Positions 10,840 to 22,329 of a stretch of 64,000 nt of DNA are shown here, in pieces; position 1 is the first letter of the stretch, and the number at the start of each line of letters is the position of its first letter. The stretch is from Armillaria gallica (taxonomy: Eukaryota > Basidiomycota > Agaricomycetes > Agaricales > Physalacriaceae). A program made the translations under genes and the position numbers. Where the stretch lies: NCBI GenBank assembly GCA_037576215.1, contig JBANDB010000001.1, forward strand, positions 3,844,001 through 3,908,000. Direction: 5' to 3'. Under the pieces are notes generated by a model. That model saw only the letters and a list, made by a program, of their open reading frames with translations, searched no databases and had not been told where the DNA came from.

Positions 10840-12455
10840 TCAATAACCATACCCATATGTCTTATACCCCTCCTTATCCTTCCATTTTTTCTCCAGGGAA
10901 TTTTGCTCTCGACGAAAATTTGACGCAGCTTTCATTGCCATCTGATCAAGGTCATCGTAAAGACCCAGCCAGCAGTGGTTGGTCGTTCCGGCGAGGGGAA
11001 GTACCCACAGACTGCGGGGTATGAGTAACGTCTACCGCTTCAACACTGGCCCTCAAGTACCTTTTGCGCAAAAGATGTAGCCCCTCTTTCAAGGCATCTT
11101 CGTTCGAATGCTGTTGGAGCTTTTCCGTCGCGAGTTTTGCATCTTGGATTGCTTCCGCCAACAAGTCCGGGAGAGTACGGTCGCAGAACTCGGTCGTCTC
11201 TGCGTCAATTTTTGTGTACATCTGGGGAATGTCCTCCTGCATAGATAAGTGAGCAATCCTTCGGCCATAGCTGATAATCTGCTTGCTTTTGGGAGCAGTT
11301 TGACCTCGTTGTACCGACCATCCAAGTGTTCATTGTATGCGTGCATCAGGACGCTGAATATCTTTTCTGACACTGGCACAGAGGTAGGTCATCAGAATGC
11401 CAGACATGGGCGGGAATAACATACATCTCATCATGTCGTGTATCACCATCTTGCGACTACACGCGACATGTACAATTTCATCCTTTTCAAATTTAGTCGT
11501 GGCAGGGTCGTAAGAGAAGAAGACATTCTCAGCCGTGTCGCTCAAGAGGCCGTATACTCTCAAGTCGAGAGGCTTGTCTCCGTCAACAATGTAATTATTA
11601 TATTGAGAAGCAGCTAGTTCGGTAGAGTGAGCACGACATAATATGAAAGAAGTCCTTATACTGGCCATAGAGCTCGGTGAACAGCCGGGTGTATACTTCC
11701 TGGTCATGCAGAGTGAATTTGAAGGGGGAAGTGTCCATCTCGATAACGACAAGCTTTATCTGGCCGTGCATCACAATCTGTTTGACAGTCGGTCAGTGCT
11801 GGAGCAAGTAGTCAGCTTTCACAACCTGATATGAGACAGGCTCTCCTAATGGCAAGGGGTCGGACCCATGATGGCATTTTGGGATGGGCTTGTTTCGTAG
11901 GATCCTGGCATGGTTGTAGAACAGTGAAGTAGTAGCAACAAGTCCCTAGGATATGAATGAGCGGAAGGGACTCTTCAAAGGCAACGAAACCGTTACAGGT
12001 ACAACAAGTCCTATGTCTCCCATGTCACCTTGAAGCTGAAACTTCTCGAAAGGCGACGAGAATGAATTCAAGAATTTCCAAGTAGCTTTGTATGTTTCCC
12101 TATGAAACGATTGCGGAAGGTACATCTGTGGTGGGCTGTAGTCGGCGGTGAGACCGTAGATAAGTTCATTTGGATCCTTGTAGCTCTCAGGCATAAATTT
12201 GAGGCGGCGGCATACTTCAATCCATCTTTCTTCGCTGCTGCTTTCAGGTTGGTCCTCATAGTGGTGGGCATGCACAGCTCGTAGATAGTCGATAGCCTTG
12301 GGATGCTCAACGAACTCTTGAAGCGTATACAGCGAGTCTTGTAGCTCGAAAAGTTCTTTCTCCAGCATGGTGCGAGTAGAAAGGTATCGTGAATGCACAA
12401 GGAATGGCAGCAACGGTGTTCGCAAGCAAGGCCTGATGCTTCTGAAATGCTGCAT
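10840..12455 (-). CDS. Unknown fungal family protein with mitochondrial-type N-terminus (paralogue A)
   Basis: Not a family I can name. Seven exons give roughly 390-400 residues. The N-terminus (MQHFRSIRPCLRTPLL...) is rich in Arg, Ser and Leu and lacks acidic residues, like a mitochondrial targeting peptide; it leads to LEKELFELQDSLYTLQEF. Core blocks are EERWIEVCRRLKF, PVSYQ, IVMHGQIKLVVIEMDTSPF, LFTELYG, DLRVYGLLSDTAENVFFSYDP and VSEKIFSVLMHAYNEHLDG. The C-terminal part is SLWVLPLAG, DDLDQMAMKAASNFRREQN. Two introns appear to start with GC instead of GT (donors near 11665 and 11286). Broken paralogues at 22.3 and 24.2 kb align block by block and confirm the exon structure. It is head-to-head with paralogue B, with 69 nt between the start codons. 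Confidence 0.65.
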
Positions 12456-12524
12456 CGTGGTCTCGAAGTTGACAGGGTCGTGTCAGTATTTCCCACGGTC
12501 TTTTTCCCTTCAACCGCCTTCAAA
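12456..12524. promoter_or_regulatory. 69-nt bidirectional gap between paralogues A and B
   Basis: The two divergent starts are 12455 (minus) and 12525 (plus). Unless transcripts begin inside the partner's coding region, both promoters must lie in or overlap this interval. No clear TATA box is visible. Confidence 0.4.
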
Positions 12525-13947
12525 ATGAATATTTTCACCGCCCTTTTGCCTGGATGCGTCGTCGGCCACCGTCTTTTCTCTTCGTGCCACTTTCCCTATT
12601 CCGGTCTCTATTCGCGTCGAGTGCCCTCCGCAACATTCTCTACCTTTCCTCAGCCTGCATCTTTCAACGCGCCTTTCATACGCTCTTACTCTCGTATACC
12701 TGGAACTGATCCCAAGAAAAATGAAAATTCATTCATCTCCGAGAAAGACACCATCAAGACTTCAACTTTGACGCCCGAATCGCTTACAGATGAAGAGCCA
12801 TACTATCCTATTACCCTGCCCCCGTCCTTCATGACTGAAATCCTTGAACGTGTTCTCGATGTGAGCATATGCCATCCTCCCCTACCTTTTGTGAAGAGTG
12901 GAGATGACCGAATCAGGTTTTTTGATCCTGTGAGTCCCCAGCAACACGTTTGTCTGTCTCTTACCACCACCTTCTAGGCAATCATCGAATGTCTAAGCCC
13001 TCTCCTTGGGCGCATGACGTGCTGCCCTGGGCAAGATATAAACGATTCAAACGCTTTCAGTAGTGGGGGTACTATTGAGCTCATGGTAAATCCGTTGATT
13101 TTCTTCTCCCTTCCGAACCAAACTAATCGTATTTTAGGACAACGTTGTCGCTACCTATTCCATTCTTGGGGAATGGGACTTGTCTGATATGCAGGCCTAT
13201 GCAGATCATAGCGACTATCTGCCTTATCTGTATGAAGAACTCATGGGCAAGTCGTTCTTTCTCACTCTCACATATCATCGCTGACTTGTGTCATCACAGC
13301 TGCTGTGCAGACACACACGCCCGTTTCTCTGCCATACAAAACTGTGTTTGGAATTATCTGTGACTTTGAAAAGGGTTCTGTATATCGGTATGATCCCACC
13401 GCGAAAAAGTTGTACCCTGGTTCGTTTGTGTACTTCAACAAGTCTGGCAATGACTTTTCGTTTTTGCGGTGGTGTATGTTTTGTTTTACTTCTGCTCCAT
13501 CATTATACGTACTGTGAATTCTAATAGTCTTTTGCAGTTGCCTCGGAGTTGTTCAGCATATCAATGCATCAATATAGACTTACCTTACAAGCACAAGCCG
13601 AAATTTGCGAAGATTCGGAAGTGGTCAGTCCTCTTGGATTTCGGGAGATTATAGCCTGACATCGTTGAAAAGCGTGCACAGTGGCAGTCCTTGGTTGATT
13701 TGGCCAATCGTGCATATGACCTGCTAAAGAGAGAACCTGATGTCCTTGTTGAGCGCGAAAAGCTTTTCAAACAAGCAATAGCTCTTCTTGAGCAAAGGTA
13801 TGCCTTTTTCTGCCCGGAAGTGCAACATCTTTGTTGACACTGTACAGTACGGATTGGCCAGGGTGGGCACCAGTATTATCTTCTGCCGCACGCAAGGCAA
13901 GGATTCACAGAACTCTTGCCGAATTCATGAATCGAATTTATTCGTAG
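12525..13947 (+). CDS. Divergent relative of paralogue A (paralogue B), possibly frame-damaged
   Basis: Unrecognised family, related to A by layout. The N-terminus (MNIFTALLPGC...HRLFSSCHFPYSGLYSRR) again looks mitochondrial. Exons then read ILERVLD, SGDDRIRFFDP, AIIECLSPLLGRMTCCPGQD, VATYSILGEWDLSDMQAYAD, FGIICDFEKGSVYRYDP, SELFSISMHQYRLTLQAQAE, PDIVEKRAQWQSLVDLANRA and DWPGWAPVLSSAARKARIHR before TAG at 13945. FGIICDFEKGSVYRYDP corresponds to YGLLSDTAENVFFSYDP in A, and SELFSISMHQY to SEKIFSVLMHAY. The donor near 13247 is GC. No GT donor keeps frame across about 13470-13540, and the next gap (13619-13652) is only 34 nt. Either introns are unusual or the gene carries a frameshift. Confidence 0.5.
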
Positions 13948-13980
13948 GCCTTGAATCGTGTTCTTGACAAGGGTGCAGCA

Positions 13981-14073
13981 GGGTATAACAGAATAGTCAT
14001 AGAATCAGATACCCTAGTGTTAGATATTATCAGCAGCGAGGTACAGATTAATGTAGTACACTACTTCGTGCAA
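13981..14073. repeat. Direct repeat copy 1, downstream of the FAD monooxygenase
   Basis: A 93-nt segment ending ATGTAGTACACTACTTC plus GTGCAA is about 80 percent identical to 16155-16247 in the same orientation. It lies about 80 nt past the monooxygenase stop. It could be part of a 3' untranslated region or a footprint of a duplication. Confidence 0.6.
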
Positions 14074-14151
14074 ATAACTGTATCACAGCAGTATCGCTCA
14101 CACCATAGAAACGTTGTATTGATAGTCAACGGTTGTTGCATGTATAATCCT

Positions 14152-15757
14152 TTAGGAAACCTGGACATGATTCGAAACCATCTCTATTGCTCTGTTGATA
14201 TCCGCATCGAGATCATGGTGCCAAATTGGGTCCCATAGATCGGTCAACTTCGTCGCCTCCTGCGTTTCCATACCTGGTTGGTACGATTGGTAGATTTGTC
14301 CAGCTTGAGTACTCCGCTCGAGCACCCAATTTGCACGCGGCAGCCTAACCTCCGTATATGCTCGAAGTGCATCCTGGAAGGCACTTAGCATGTCGTGATA
14401 TGAGAGAGTTCGATTACCTACCTCGATATTTGATTTGGTGACTTTATCGTTCTTGAGCAATTCGCAAAGCAGGAACACATCTTCAAACCCCTGGCCGACG
14501 CCTGCCCCGAGATGAGGAAGCATACCGTGTGCCTAGGCAAATCAGAGGAGAAATGGAGCAAGGACAAAATGGGGCACTTACAGCGTCACCAACTAACACC
14601 ACCCTACCGCGAGAGTAACTTCCAAGGGGAGGATCCAACATGTGTATAAACCATTTAATGGATGCCCCCATATGGTCTACGATTATGCGGGCATCGCGAC
14701 ACCATCCTTGGAAATGGTCCTGGAGCTCTCTGTCTGAGGTTGCCGCTACCCACGGAGATGGAAGCGGAGGCTGAGGAGGTACATCGCTCTTGGTCACGAA
14801 AACCACTACGTTGATCTAAAATACATTCAGCAAAGCTCCAAATTTACATGAGTTTGACGAGCGTACTCTTTTATCACCGTGAATGGGAAAGATGACGAAA
14901 TGCTAGAAGTGCCATGAGCAGTGCAAAATACTAAAGAAGGCTAGCTCGAAGCATACTTTGTCCAATCCAACAAACATGATGGGGCGCGTTGAAAGCTGCG
15001 TCTGTAGCCCCGCCGCCTTTAGGTCTTCAAGCGGAATGAGGCCTCTGTACGCGATAGTATTAGTGAACACCATATGCTTCTGCACGCTCTCTCCAACGAC
15101 ATAATCTCTTGTTACACTTCGGATACCATCAGCTCCAATTACCACGTCTGCCTCGTGCTTTGTTCCGTCCGTGAAACTGATCACCGTGGAAGTTTCCGTC
15201 GAGGTAACGGACACACAACGCTTGTTGAAGTGGACAGTACTGGGATCCAATAGACCGACCACGGCATCCAGGAATACGGGTCTGTATATACCGAGTCCCA
15301 AGTCATCCGCGGATGATGGAGGATGCTGACCATGAACCATATTAGCGTAGTAAATTAAGATATGCAGATTACTTACATCGTAAATGACCTTATTTTCATC
15401 CAATCCAGACAAGAATAAGAACTCTCTAAACGTAGGACTCGGAGCATCCGAGCGAGATAAGACAACTTCGTATAATCCCAACCCTTTGAGGGCTCGTAAC
15501 GCGTTAGGACCTTGGCAGTGTCAATGGCGCAGACAATACAAGACAGGATCTTCACCTAATGCAACTCCTGCTCCTACTTCTTCGAATTTTGACTGTGGGT
15601 AAATCAACATCAGCCTTGCGGTCAATATCTTGGTGTTGCAACGGCGTACACCTGCTTCGAATACATCAACCCGAATACCAGACCTCGATAACCCAACCGC
15701 GCAGGCGAGTCCACACATTCCACCTCCAACGATAGCAACAGTAAAGTCCTTTGTCAT
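14152..15757 (-). CDS. FAD-dependent monooxygenase, salicylate hydroxylase type
   Basis: Flavoprotein of the PF01494 hydroxylase family, expected to hydroxylate an aromatic or polyketide-like substrate using NAD(P)H and O2. The N-terminus MTKDFTVAIVGGGMCGLACA holds the Rossmann GxGxxG. Next are FEEVGAGVALG and NALRALKGLGLYEV, the NADPH/FAD motif VVIGADGIRSVTRD, and GRVVLVGDA joined over an intron to AHGMLPHLGAGVGQGFEDV, the FAD-ribityl GD motif. About 430 residues, typical for the family. The start at 15757 sits just before the nucleotide-binding strand; an in-frame ATG at 15787 would add ten residues. No signal peptide is seen. It stands alone without other biosynthetic-cluster enzymes, so the substrate cannot be guessed. 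Near-identical-length direct repeats lie on both sides. Confidence 0.87.
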
Positions 15758-16154
15758 GGTAGGAAAATGGGACGTAAACAAGTTCAACGACTTTCGGCTT
15801 ATAAGTCTCCATCACACCAAGGTCATGGGTGATGCTGACTGGCCGGAGAGTTCAAGTCGGAGTGAGAAATTGTCCGTAGTTCTATAACCAGAGAACCCGT
15901 TTTGCCGGCTGCCTTTAGAACCGTGAGGTATTCGAGCTTCTCATAGCAAACAGTCAGTCGCCATTTGGTTCTCGTACGGATTACCTTACGTGTTTGGTTA
16001 TTTCCGCGGGGATTTCGTAGTATATAAGCTAGGATATTTCGTAGTTAGTCCCCATGTCGCGTTTGCCAAAGATGTAACCCGTATTTGCCACTCACTTTGC
16101 TTGAGAACGGCCCCCATTGGTCCACATGGACAAGCCGTCCTTCGGCGTTTTCAA

Positions 16155-16247
16155 GGGTATGACAAAACAATAATAAAATCTGATATCCTAGTGCTGGATG
16201 ATATCAGCAGCGACATACAGATCAATGTAGTACACTACTTCATGCAA
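16155..16247. repeat. Direct repeat copy 2, downstream of the secreted GPI protein
   Basis: Same-orientation partner of 13981-14073, about 65 nt past the stop of the gene at 16312. The remaining sequence between 15758 and 16311 holds no recognisable gene. Confidence 0.6.
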
Positions 16248-16311
16248 GATATGCCAATGATGTCCGTAATTCCAAGTCCGTGAAGAAAATATGAAAAAAT
16301 CAATAGACCAG

Positions 16312-17836
16312 CTAAAGAAGCAGCAATCCAATGCTGCCAACCACCAAGGACAATCCCAAGCTCACTATCGCAACGCCGGTACCCTCAGCACCATTGTTAC
16401 TGGAGCTAGTACTGGTGGTGGTGCTAGTAGCCACTGCACCCTTGACCGAGCTGGTACCTGTTCCGGTAGCAGATGACGACGCTGCAGAAGTCGCAGGAGC
16501 GACGGAAGCAAGGTTTGCAATAGTATTCCACGTAGCAGCGGTGTTAGCATCTGTCGATGCGTTGTTATAGGAGATGTACGAGACGGCGCCGCTGGATGTT
16601 AATTGAACGAGAGCATCCGTAGAGGCAAAGTATGTAGCGCCTGAATCCTTGGTGGAAGGACCGGCGAGGGTCTGCGTCGTGTTTGTCTACAGTGACTATT
16701 CAATATATATATCCGTTTTGATGGTTGATACAAACTTACCTCGACACTGACAACATATGTTGCTGATCCGTCATCAGGGATGAAAGCGAACTCTTCTTGG
16801 ACCTACGGTACCGTACTCAATATCTTACACACATGAAAGCAGAATAAAACTTACACCCGAGTCCTTGAAGAACGAGGTTGCCTGACCATGCGAAGCAGGG
16901 AAGCTGTTGCTTCCGTACGATTGAGTCTCCGGCTGAAAGTACGAAACTGCATCACATCCATCAGAACACTGCCCTTCGCACCCAAAAATAACAAATTTGC
17001 AAAAAGTGGTGCCAACTCACAGTGAATGACGAAGATGTTTGCGGTTCCAGCAGCGTTTCCTGGGACATCCAAGAAGTGGATATGGTTTTGCGCGATGGCC
17101 ATGACAGGATTATAGCCGGTTGTGGTGAAGCTGGGAGCTTCGATGTCGTTCCAAGAGAGCGCTGAAGAATTGGCGGAGGTCAAGGAACCCATATCCAACG
17201 AAAAGAGTTCTCCTTTGGAAAGAGCATCTGAGCACCAGCGTGAGTTCAGTGCAAGTGAGGAATGCCAATACGCGACGTACAGAAGATGTTGGTATCGTGG
17301 TCGAGGATGGTAACAAAGTTGGAGACATCAAAGTTTCCAGTAGTGACAGTCTGGGTTGACCAGGAGCTACTCGCGGCGTTGTAGATGTAGATATTGGAAG
17401 GGTTCGACGAGTCGGCGTTTAGTACGTAAATGGCATTGTAGAACTGGCGTGGTGGACGTTGAGCGCGACGAACAGGACAGTCAAAGCAATGCCCTTACCT
17501 GGGAGAGGTAGCAAGTCGTGTTGGTGCCATCAAACGGTCTGGTATAATCAGTATACCGAAAATTTCTTACTGCAGAATGCTACTCACGGCCGGCCAGACG
17601 TTGTAATATCTTTTGCGCTACCTGAATAATATTCAGTACTTCTGCTTGCAACTGCTGCTGCTGCGATACTGACCAGACGCCCACGAGTCCTTCGTGCCAG
17701 CATTGTAGTCCTTCCCACCGAGCCCAAAGGCGAGCAGGTTCCAAGAAATGTCAAAGGCGCCACAGGCGCTGCCGGCGAGCGCAGCAGAAGAAAGAGAGAG
17801 AAGTAAAAGAGAGACGAGGGTAAACTGGCGAGTCAT
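16312..17836 (-). CDS. Secreted, GPI-anchored protein of unknown function (propeller-like)
   Basis: Cell-surface protein. It begins with a clear signal peptide (MTRQFTLVSLLLLSLSSAALA, cleavage likely after ALA), then ACGAFDISWNLLAFGLGGKD. The middle part has repeated short strands ending in Trp or Tyr, such as NIYIYNAASSSWS, VSNFVTILDHDTNIFYAL, KGELFSLDMGSL and NHIHFLDVPGNAAG, reminiscent of kelch-like beta-propellers. The C-terminus is Ser/Thr-rich and ends in a hydrophobic tail (VAIVSLGLSLVVGSIGLLLL) after SNNGAEG, a typical GPI-attachment signal. About 390 residues in several exons. Similar secreted proteins are common in mushroom genomes but have no assigned role. The propeller reading is an inference. 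Confidence 0.72.
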
Positions 17837-17871
17837 GATGGGGGACGACGATGGTGAAAAGAAAGAGTTGG

Positions 17872-17884
17872 TATTTATTTATAG
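17872..17884 (-). promoter_or_regulatory. TATA box of the secreted GPI protein gene
   Basis: TATAAATAAATAC on the minus strand lies 36-48 nt before the ATG at 17836. Confidence 0.5.
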
Positions 17885-17977
17885 CTGCCATGCGGTCACA
17901 CGGATCCATATTTGGATTACGTTATTTAAAATGCGTCAAAAGGAATCCAATAAAACATAACATTCGAATACAACATT

Positions 17978-18941
17978 CTACTCCGTCGCCAGCTCCAACT
18001 TGATCTTTGCAATCGCAGCGCCAGGGTTCAGTCCCTTTGGACACGTCCGCGAACAGTTGAAGATCGTATGGCACCTGTACATGCTAAATTCATTTTGCAG
18101 CTTCTCCTTCCTGGCTTCACCGTACGAGTCCTGTATGATTCAATAAGTACCACGCCTAAACCCAAATGCGAACAGACACGTACCCGAGAATCGGCAATCC
18201 ACCTATACGCCTGCATCAGCGTCGCAGGTCCCAAATACTCATCCTGGTTCCACCAGTAGGACGGGCACGACGTCGAGCAGCAAGCACACAGGATACACTC
18301 GTAGAGACCATCCAGCTTCTTCCTATCTTCCTGTGACTGGAGGAACTCGCCTGTTGCCTAGGTCAGCCTCGACCCTACGTCATGCCTATCACGTACCTTT
18401 CTCTGGGGGATTGTCGTTCTGCAGGTACGGCTGGATCGACTTGTACTGCTTGTAAAAGTACGTCAGGTCTGGCACCAGGTCCTTGACGATGTACACTATA
18501 TGAGACAGTCTGTCAGCCTCGCTCCATGGCGTTCAGCAACGAGCACTCACTATGCGGCAGTGGGTAGATCTTGCTGTCCTTCGAGGTATTTCTATCAATC
18601 CTGCACAAGCACGCAAGCGTATTCTGCCCATTGATGTTCATCGCACAGGACCCGCATATACCCTCCCTGCACGACCGTCTGAACGTCAACGTCGGGTCAA
18701 TCTCGTTCTTGATCTTGATCAACGCATCCAGCACCATTGGCCCCGTCTGGTTCAAGTCGATAGTGTACGACTGCAGCGTGGGCTTCTTGCTCGGTTCGTC
18801 TGGGTTCCACCTGTATATCTTGAACTCCTTGTTCATCACCGGCTTCTGCAGAGGTGTCGCCTGCAACGCCGCAGACGACGTCGAGAATAGGCGGGCATTG
18901 GAAGAGAGCTGGGAAGAACAGCGTCGTGCCAGGGATTGCAT
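17978..18941 (-). CDS. SDH2: Succinate dehydrogenase iron-sulfur subunit, mitochondrial
   Basis: Complex II subunit of the inner mitochondrial membrane that passes electrons from the flavoprotein to ubiquinone. [20 protein letters not shown] is a mitochondrial presequence. The [2Fe-2S] motif is [37 protein letters not shown] and [17 protein letters not shown] supply the [4Fe-4S] and [3Fe-4S] clusters, with the quinone-site/carboxamide-fungicide His in CHTIF. All cluster cysteines are present. The end is [12 protein letters not shown]. Four exons give about 280 residues, the normal length. Introns follow IYPLPH, NPPEK and WIADSR. It is the single most certain gene in the window. Confidence 0.97.
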
Positions 18942-19142
18942 CGTCGTCGTCGTGGATCTGAACAGAGGGCGGATTTGTGCGGAAAGGAGTTATCGCGTGA
19001 ATTCGGATGGTCACATCACGTGATACTTGGTAGCCGGACCAATCAACTACCGGCGGTTACACCTTACCCCACATTGGGGTCAAAACCAATCGTAAGTATT
19101 CATTACTCTGCCTAAACAAAACAATCTACCAAAACCTTTCTG

Positions 19143-21809
19143 CTATGATAACGGTTCTTTATCTGACTTTGGACTATGTGGAGCTTTCGACGAAAACCTC
19201 CTACTAAATCGCTGATTCTGCAGCGCACCAAATCTGTCCATTATGCCGGGACTAGCCGCAAATTCGTATCCATCTTCCCCCTCCATCACAATCTTCATGG
19301 TCCTTGGGTCAATTCGGAATTTCTTATCCTGAAGAGCTGCCGATATGTCCTTGGGATGCTGTCGACCTGCCAGCAGATCACCCATCCCAGTCTGTGCACC
19401 GATACTCACAGCCGAAGCAATTGTCCCCGGCTCATGGAGGAGCCGGAGGTTGCGTCGGTCGAAGCGATGGAAAAGTTGGATGATTGTCCCGAAGAATGCA
19501 AGCAGGAACATCGCAACTGCTAGCAGATGGACGGCAACATCGCTGAAACCAATTCTTAGCACATTTGACCCAGACAAACGCTGATGCGCACCTCAACCAA
19601 ATCCGTTTCTGCACTGTCTTCATCTGGATCGTTATCGGTTCGCTGTCGTCTAGTAAATACACTGTCTTTGCGATGAGCGTCAAATACGTTCTCTGAATGG
19701 CCATCAGTCCAGCACCATCAACGGAAGATGTAACACCCACATAGACATTAGTGGACAGCCTCGCAAAAGTATTGGCCTGGAATGAGCCAATTAAGCCCTC
19801 TGGACTCTGGGAAGCAGCCTGAAACACCGCAGCCGGCATCTGCAGCTGTGTCGCATTCCTCCTGGCAAGCACAAACCTATCCGGATTCGTCAAATTAAAC
19901 TCAATCCCATTATACGCGCGTCCATTCAAAGGCGGACCGGTCACGTTCGCAGATAAAGACGAGAAATTCGACGAAGAAGAGAAGGGACGTAATTCCGTTA
20001 CCCTGGTGATATTTCCGCTCGCCAAGTCGAGGTTGACATTCACGTCCCAGAGGGTAATTGAAGGGAAGCAGAGTGTAGCAGATGCTGCCGCCTCGGGTTC
20101 ATACCTAGAACCCCAAATATCAGATCCTGGGCGTAAATGAAAAACGTCGTGCATACGTGAAGAACCAGAACAAGACTGGACTGAATTGCGGGGGAACACC
20201 CGAGTCACACACCGGTATATCAGTGCCTATGTCAACAGTGAGGAGATATAGTTCGCAGTTACATGGCAATTCTGACGCACCGAACAGGACCGAAGCATTG
20301 CGGTCGACGGCAAACGATATGCTACACCCGTTCGAGCTTACAGAATTGTTCCACCCACTGCCATCCGTATTTTGTACCATATTGACCTATAAAACCGTGA
20401 ATGACAACCTTTATTGAATGTCGCTTACTCACTGATACGGCCTGACAACCGGGATCACTCCTGAGTGCTGTTGTGTTTGCATAAATCATGGTGCTGTTAA
20501 CCGGAACATTGTTCGGAAGCTGCAGACGAGATGAACGCGGATCTTCTAGCAATATAATTGAACACACCTGAAACGGAGCAACAGTATAAGCGCCGAAGAC
20601 AAACGGTGGGTTACCCAGATTATACAGCACGGAAGCGGACGCGAATCCCGCTGCCGTCAAAAAAACTAGGAGAAGGTGAGATCGGTAAACATGAAACGGA
20701 AAGGTGCATACAAGTCAGATCATCAAAGTCTTCATTCTGATTTAATCCTATAGCGGCGAGAGTGTTTACGGTGGCATCTGCGGACGTAGTCAGCCGCATG
20801 CTGATGCAATACATTTCACGCACCTGGTAATCCCCACCAGGTATCTCGAACCACCAATAAGGCAGCCGCCAAAGGCTGGAAAGTAAGAGATAGCAAGACC
20901 ATAAGAGACGCGAGAGCGACAAGATAGTGTTTATTGGCCGCCGCACGGGACCATACGAAAAAGTTGCTATTGAACCAAGTTAGGACCGCAATGACACAGT
21001 AGAGCAAAAACACACTTTGTCCGGGTATAATCTAGCAAAAGACTCCGCTTAGGCGGGGAATCACCATGAACAAGGTCGACGTAGGGTTGCATCTTTTTGA
21101 TTTCGATATCTGTCCATGTCCATAGGGCCACAATCTAGAAGGGCGGATGGTGAATAGACAACCGTGAGACGCATAGGAAAGCACAGCTTACGACAGCGGC
21201 GACGGCGACGGGAGGCAGGGTCTGCATCAAATGATGAATAAATGGTGGTAACGTCGAGCAATGAACGCACATAGACATAGTGCAGAACTCCAGTCTGGCT
21301 GCTGAAAGCGTCATTCGTAGCCCATCCTAGGGGTCTTCAGGAAAGAAGAACAAAAAACAAAGGACATCACACACCAGAATTCTTGTTACTGAAATGAAGG
21401 GCGACTTCTAAGCCAATGGCGCCTAATATCATCAAAATAACAAAGGGTATCCAAAACCAGGCTCTTAGTGGGTAGGGTATCCATGGTTTGGTGACAGAGC
21501 CAGACTCGTCTGTGACTGTAAAAGATGAATTTGTGAAGGACTGAAAGGCGACAAACACACGTTTAACAGGCGGGCTTGTCCACGAGGCCGACTTTTCTCT
21601 ATAGGTAGCGTATTGAGGCTCTTCAGACCCAAGTAACCGATGAGAAGGTGTCGCTGGCGGGCTGTCGTCGCGTGGAGTCTCTATTCTCGCCTGCAGTCGC
21701 GTCAATAGGTGCAAGTTGAAGACAAAGGAGTGCATACAGTCGGGGCCATGGCACCTGGGGGCAAGGTAGGGTGCGATCTTGAGCTTGAGGGCTGGTCATC
21801 ATTGTCCAT
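19143..21809 (-). CDS. DUF3433 multi-pass membrane protein
   Basis: Fungal integral membrane protein of unknown function with the DUF3433 layout of two repeated modules. After a hydrophilic N-terminal region (PSHRLLGSEEPQYATYREKS) comes WIPYPLRAWFWIPFVILMIL, then WTWTDIEIKKMQPYVDL followed by SPPKRSLLLDY, the family's signature order. Further membrane segments include KHYLVALASLMVLLSLTFQP and VLRIGFSDVAVHLLAVAMFL. A large extracellular-type region between them carries many Asn-x-Ser/Thr sites (for example NVTGPP). The tail (MKIVMEGEDGYEFAASPGI...SDKEPLS) is cytosolic in style. About 700 residues in roughly ten exons. The start at 21809 is chosen because exon 1 then splices in frame to ARIETPRDD. 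Confidence 0.8.
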
Positions 21810-22329
21810 GGCGGTGAGAGGAAGCGTGAGAGGGATGTCAGCATCACTTCTTTGTTCGATGGTTGTATCTGTATTGTGGCTGTCCGGGCATTCCGGTGAT
21901 CATCATAACGTGTTTTGAAATTGAAATTCATCTTTAACCGTTTCTTTCCTTTTCTTTATTATCTTTTCTCTATGCGTTGCTTTGCAGGGCTCGATTTTTT
22001 CCAGCTGTACATCCACACTGAAGCAAGAAAAAAGCTATGAATGTAGGCTCCTCTTGATTGATAATCATCTTGGCCAAGCGAATATTTGTCATATAGGGTT
22101 ACTAGGGCGTCAGGGATTCTCCTCTAGAGGTTACAGAGAGCGGGGATCCGTCCCCCTCACGGTCCCGATATCCACCAGTGTCATTGATCTAACTAACAGA
22201 ATAAAGTATCTCTCCAGCGCATCGATGCAAACCGGGACTGTCCCAGTCAACTTTTCGTTAATTATTACACTCATGTTCAAGCTACGCTCAGTCTTCCCCA
22301 CTATATAGCAAATCCGACCGCCTCTCTAA
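21810..22329. other. Intergenic, no supported gene
   Basis: Upstream region of the DUF3433 gene on one side and the degraded start of paralogue C on the other. No repeat or RNA recognised. Confidence 0.45.

Noticed and set aside
12068..12538. Alternative minus frame overlapping the start of paralogue A
   Set aside because: Shadow frame; homology with C and D supports the frame starting at 12455.
19176..19584. Plus-strand frames opposite the DUF3433 gene's last exon
   Set aside because: Antisense shadows of a well-supported coding exon.
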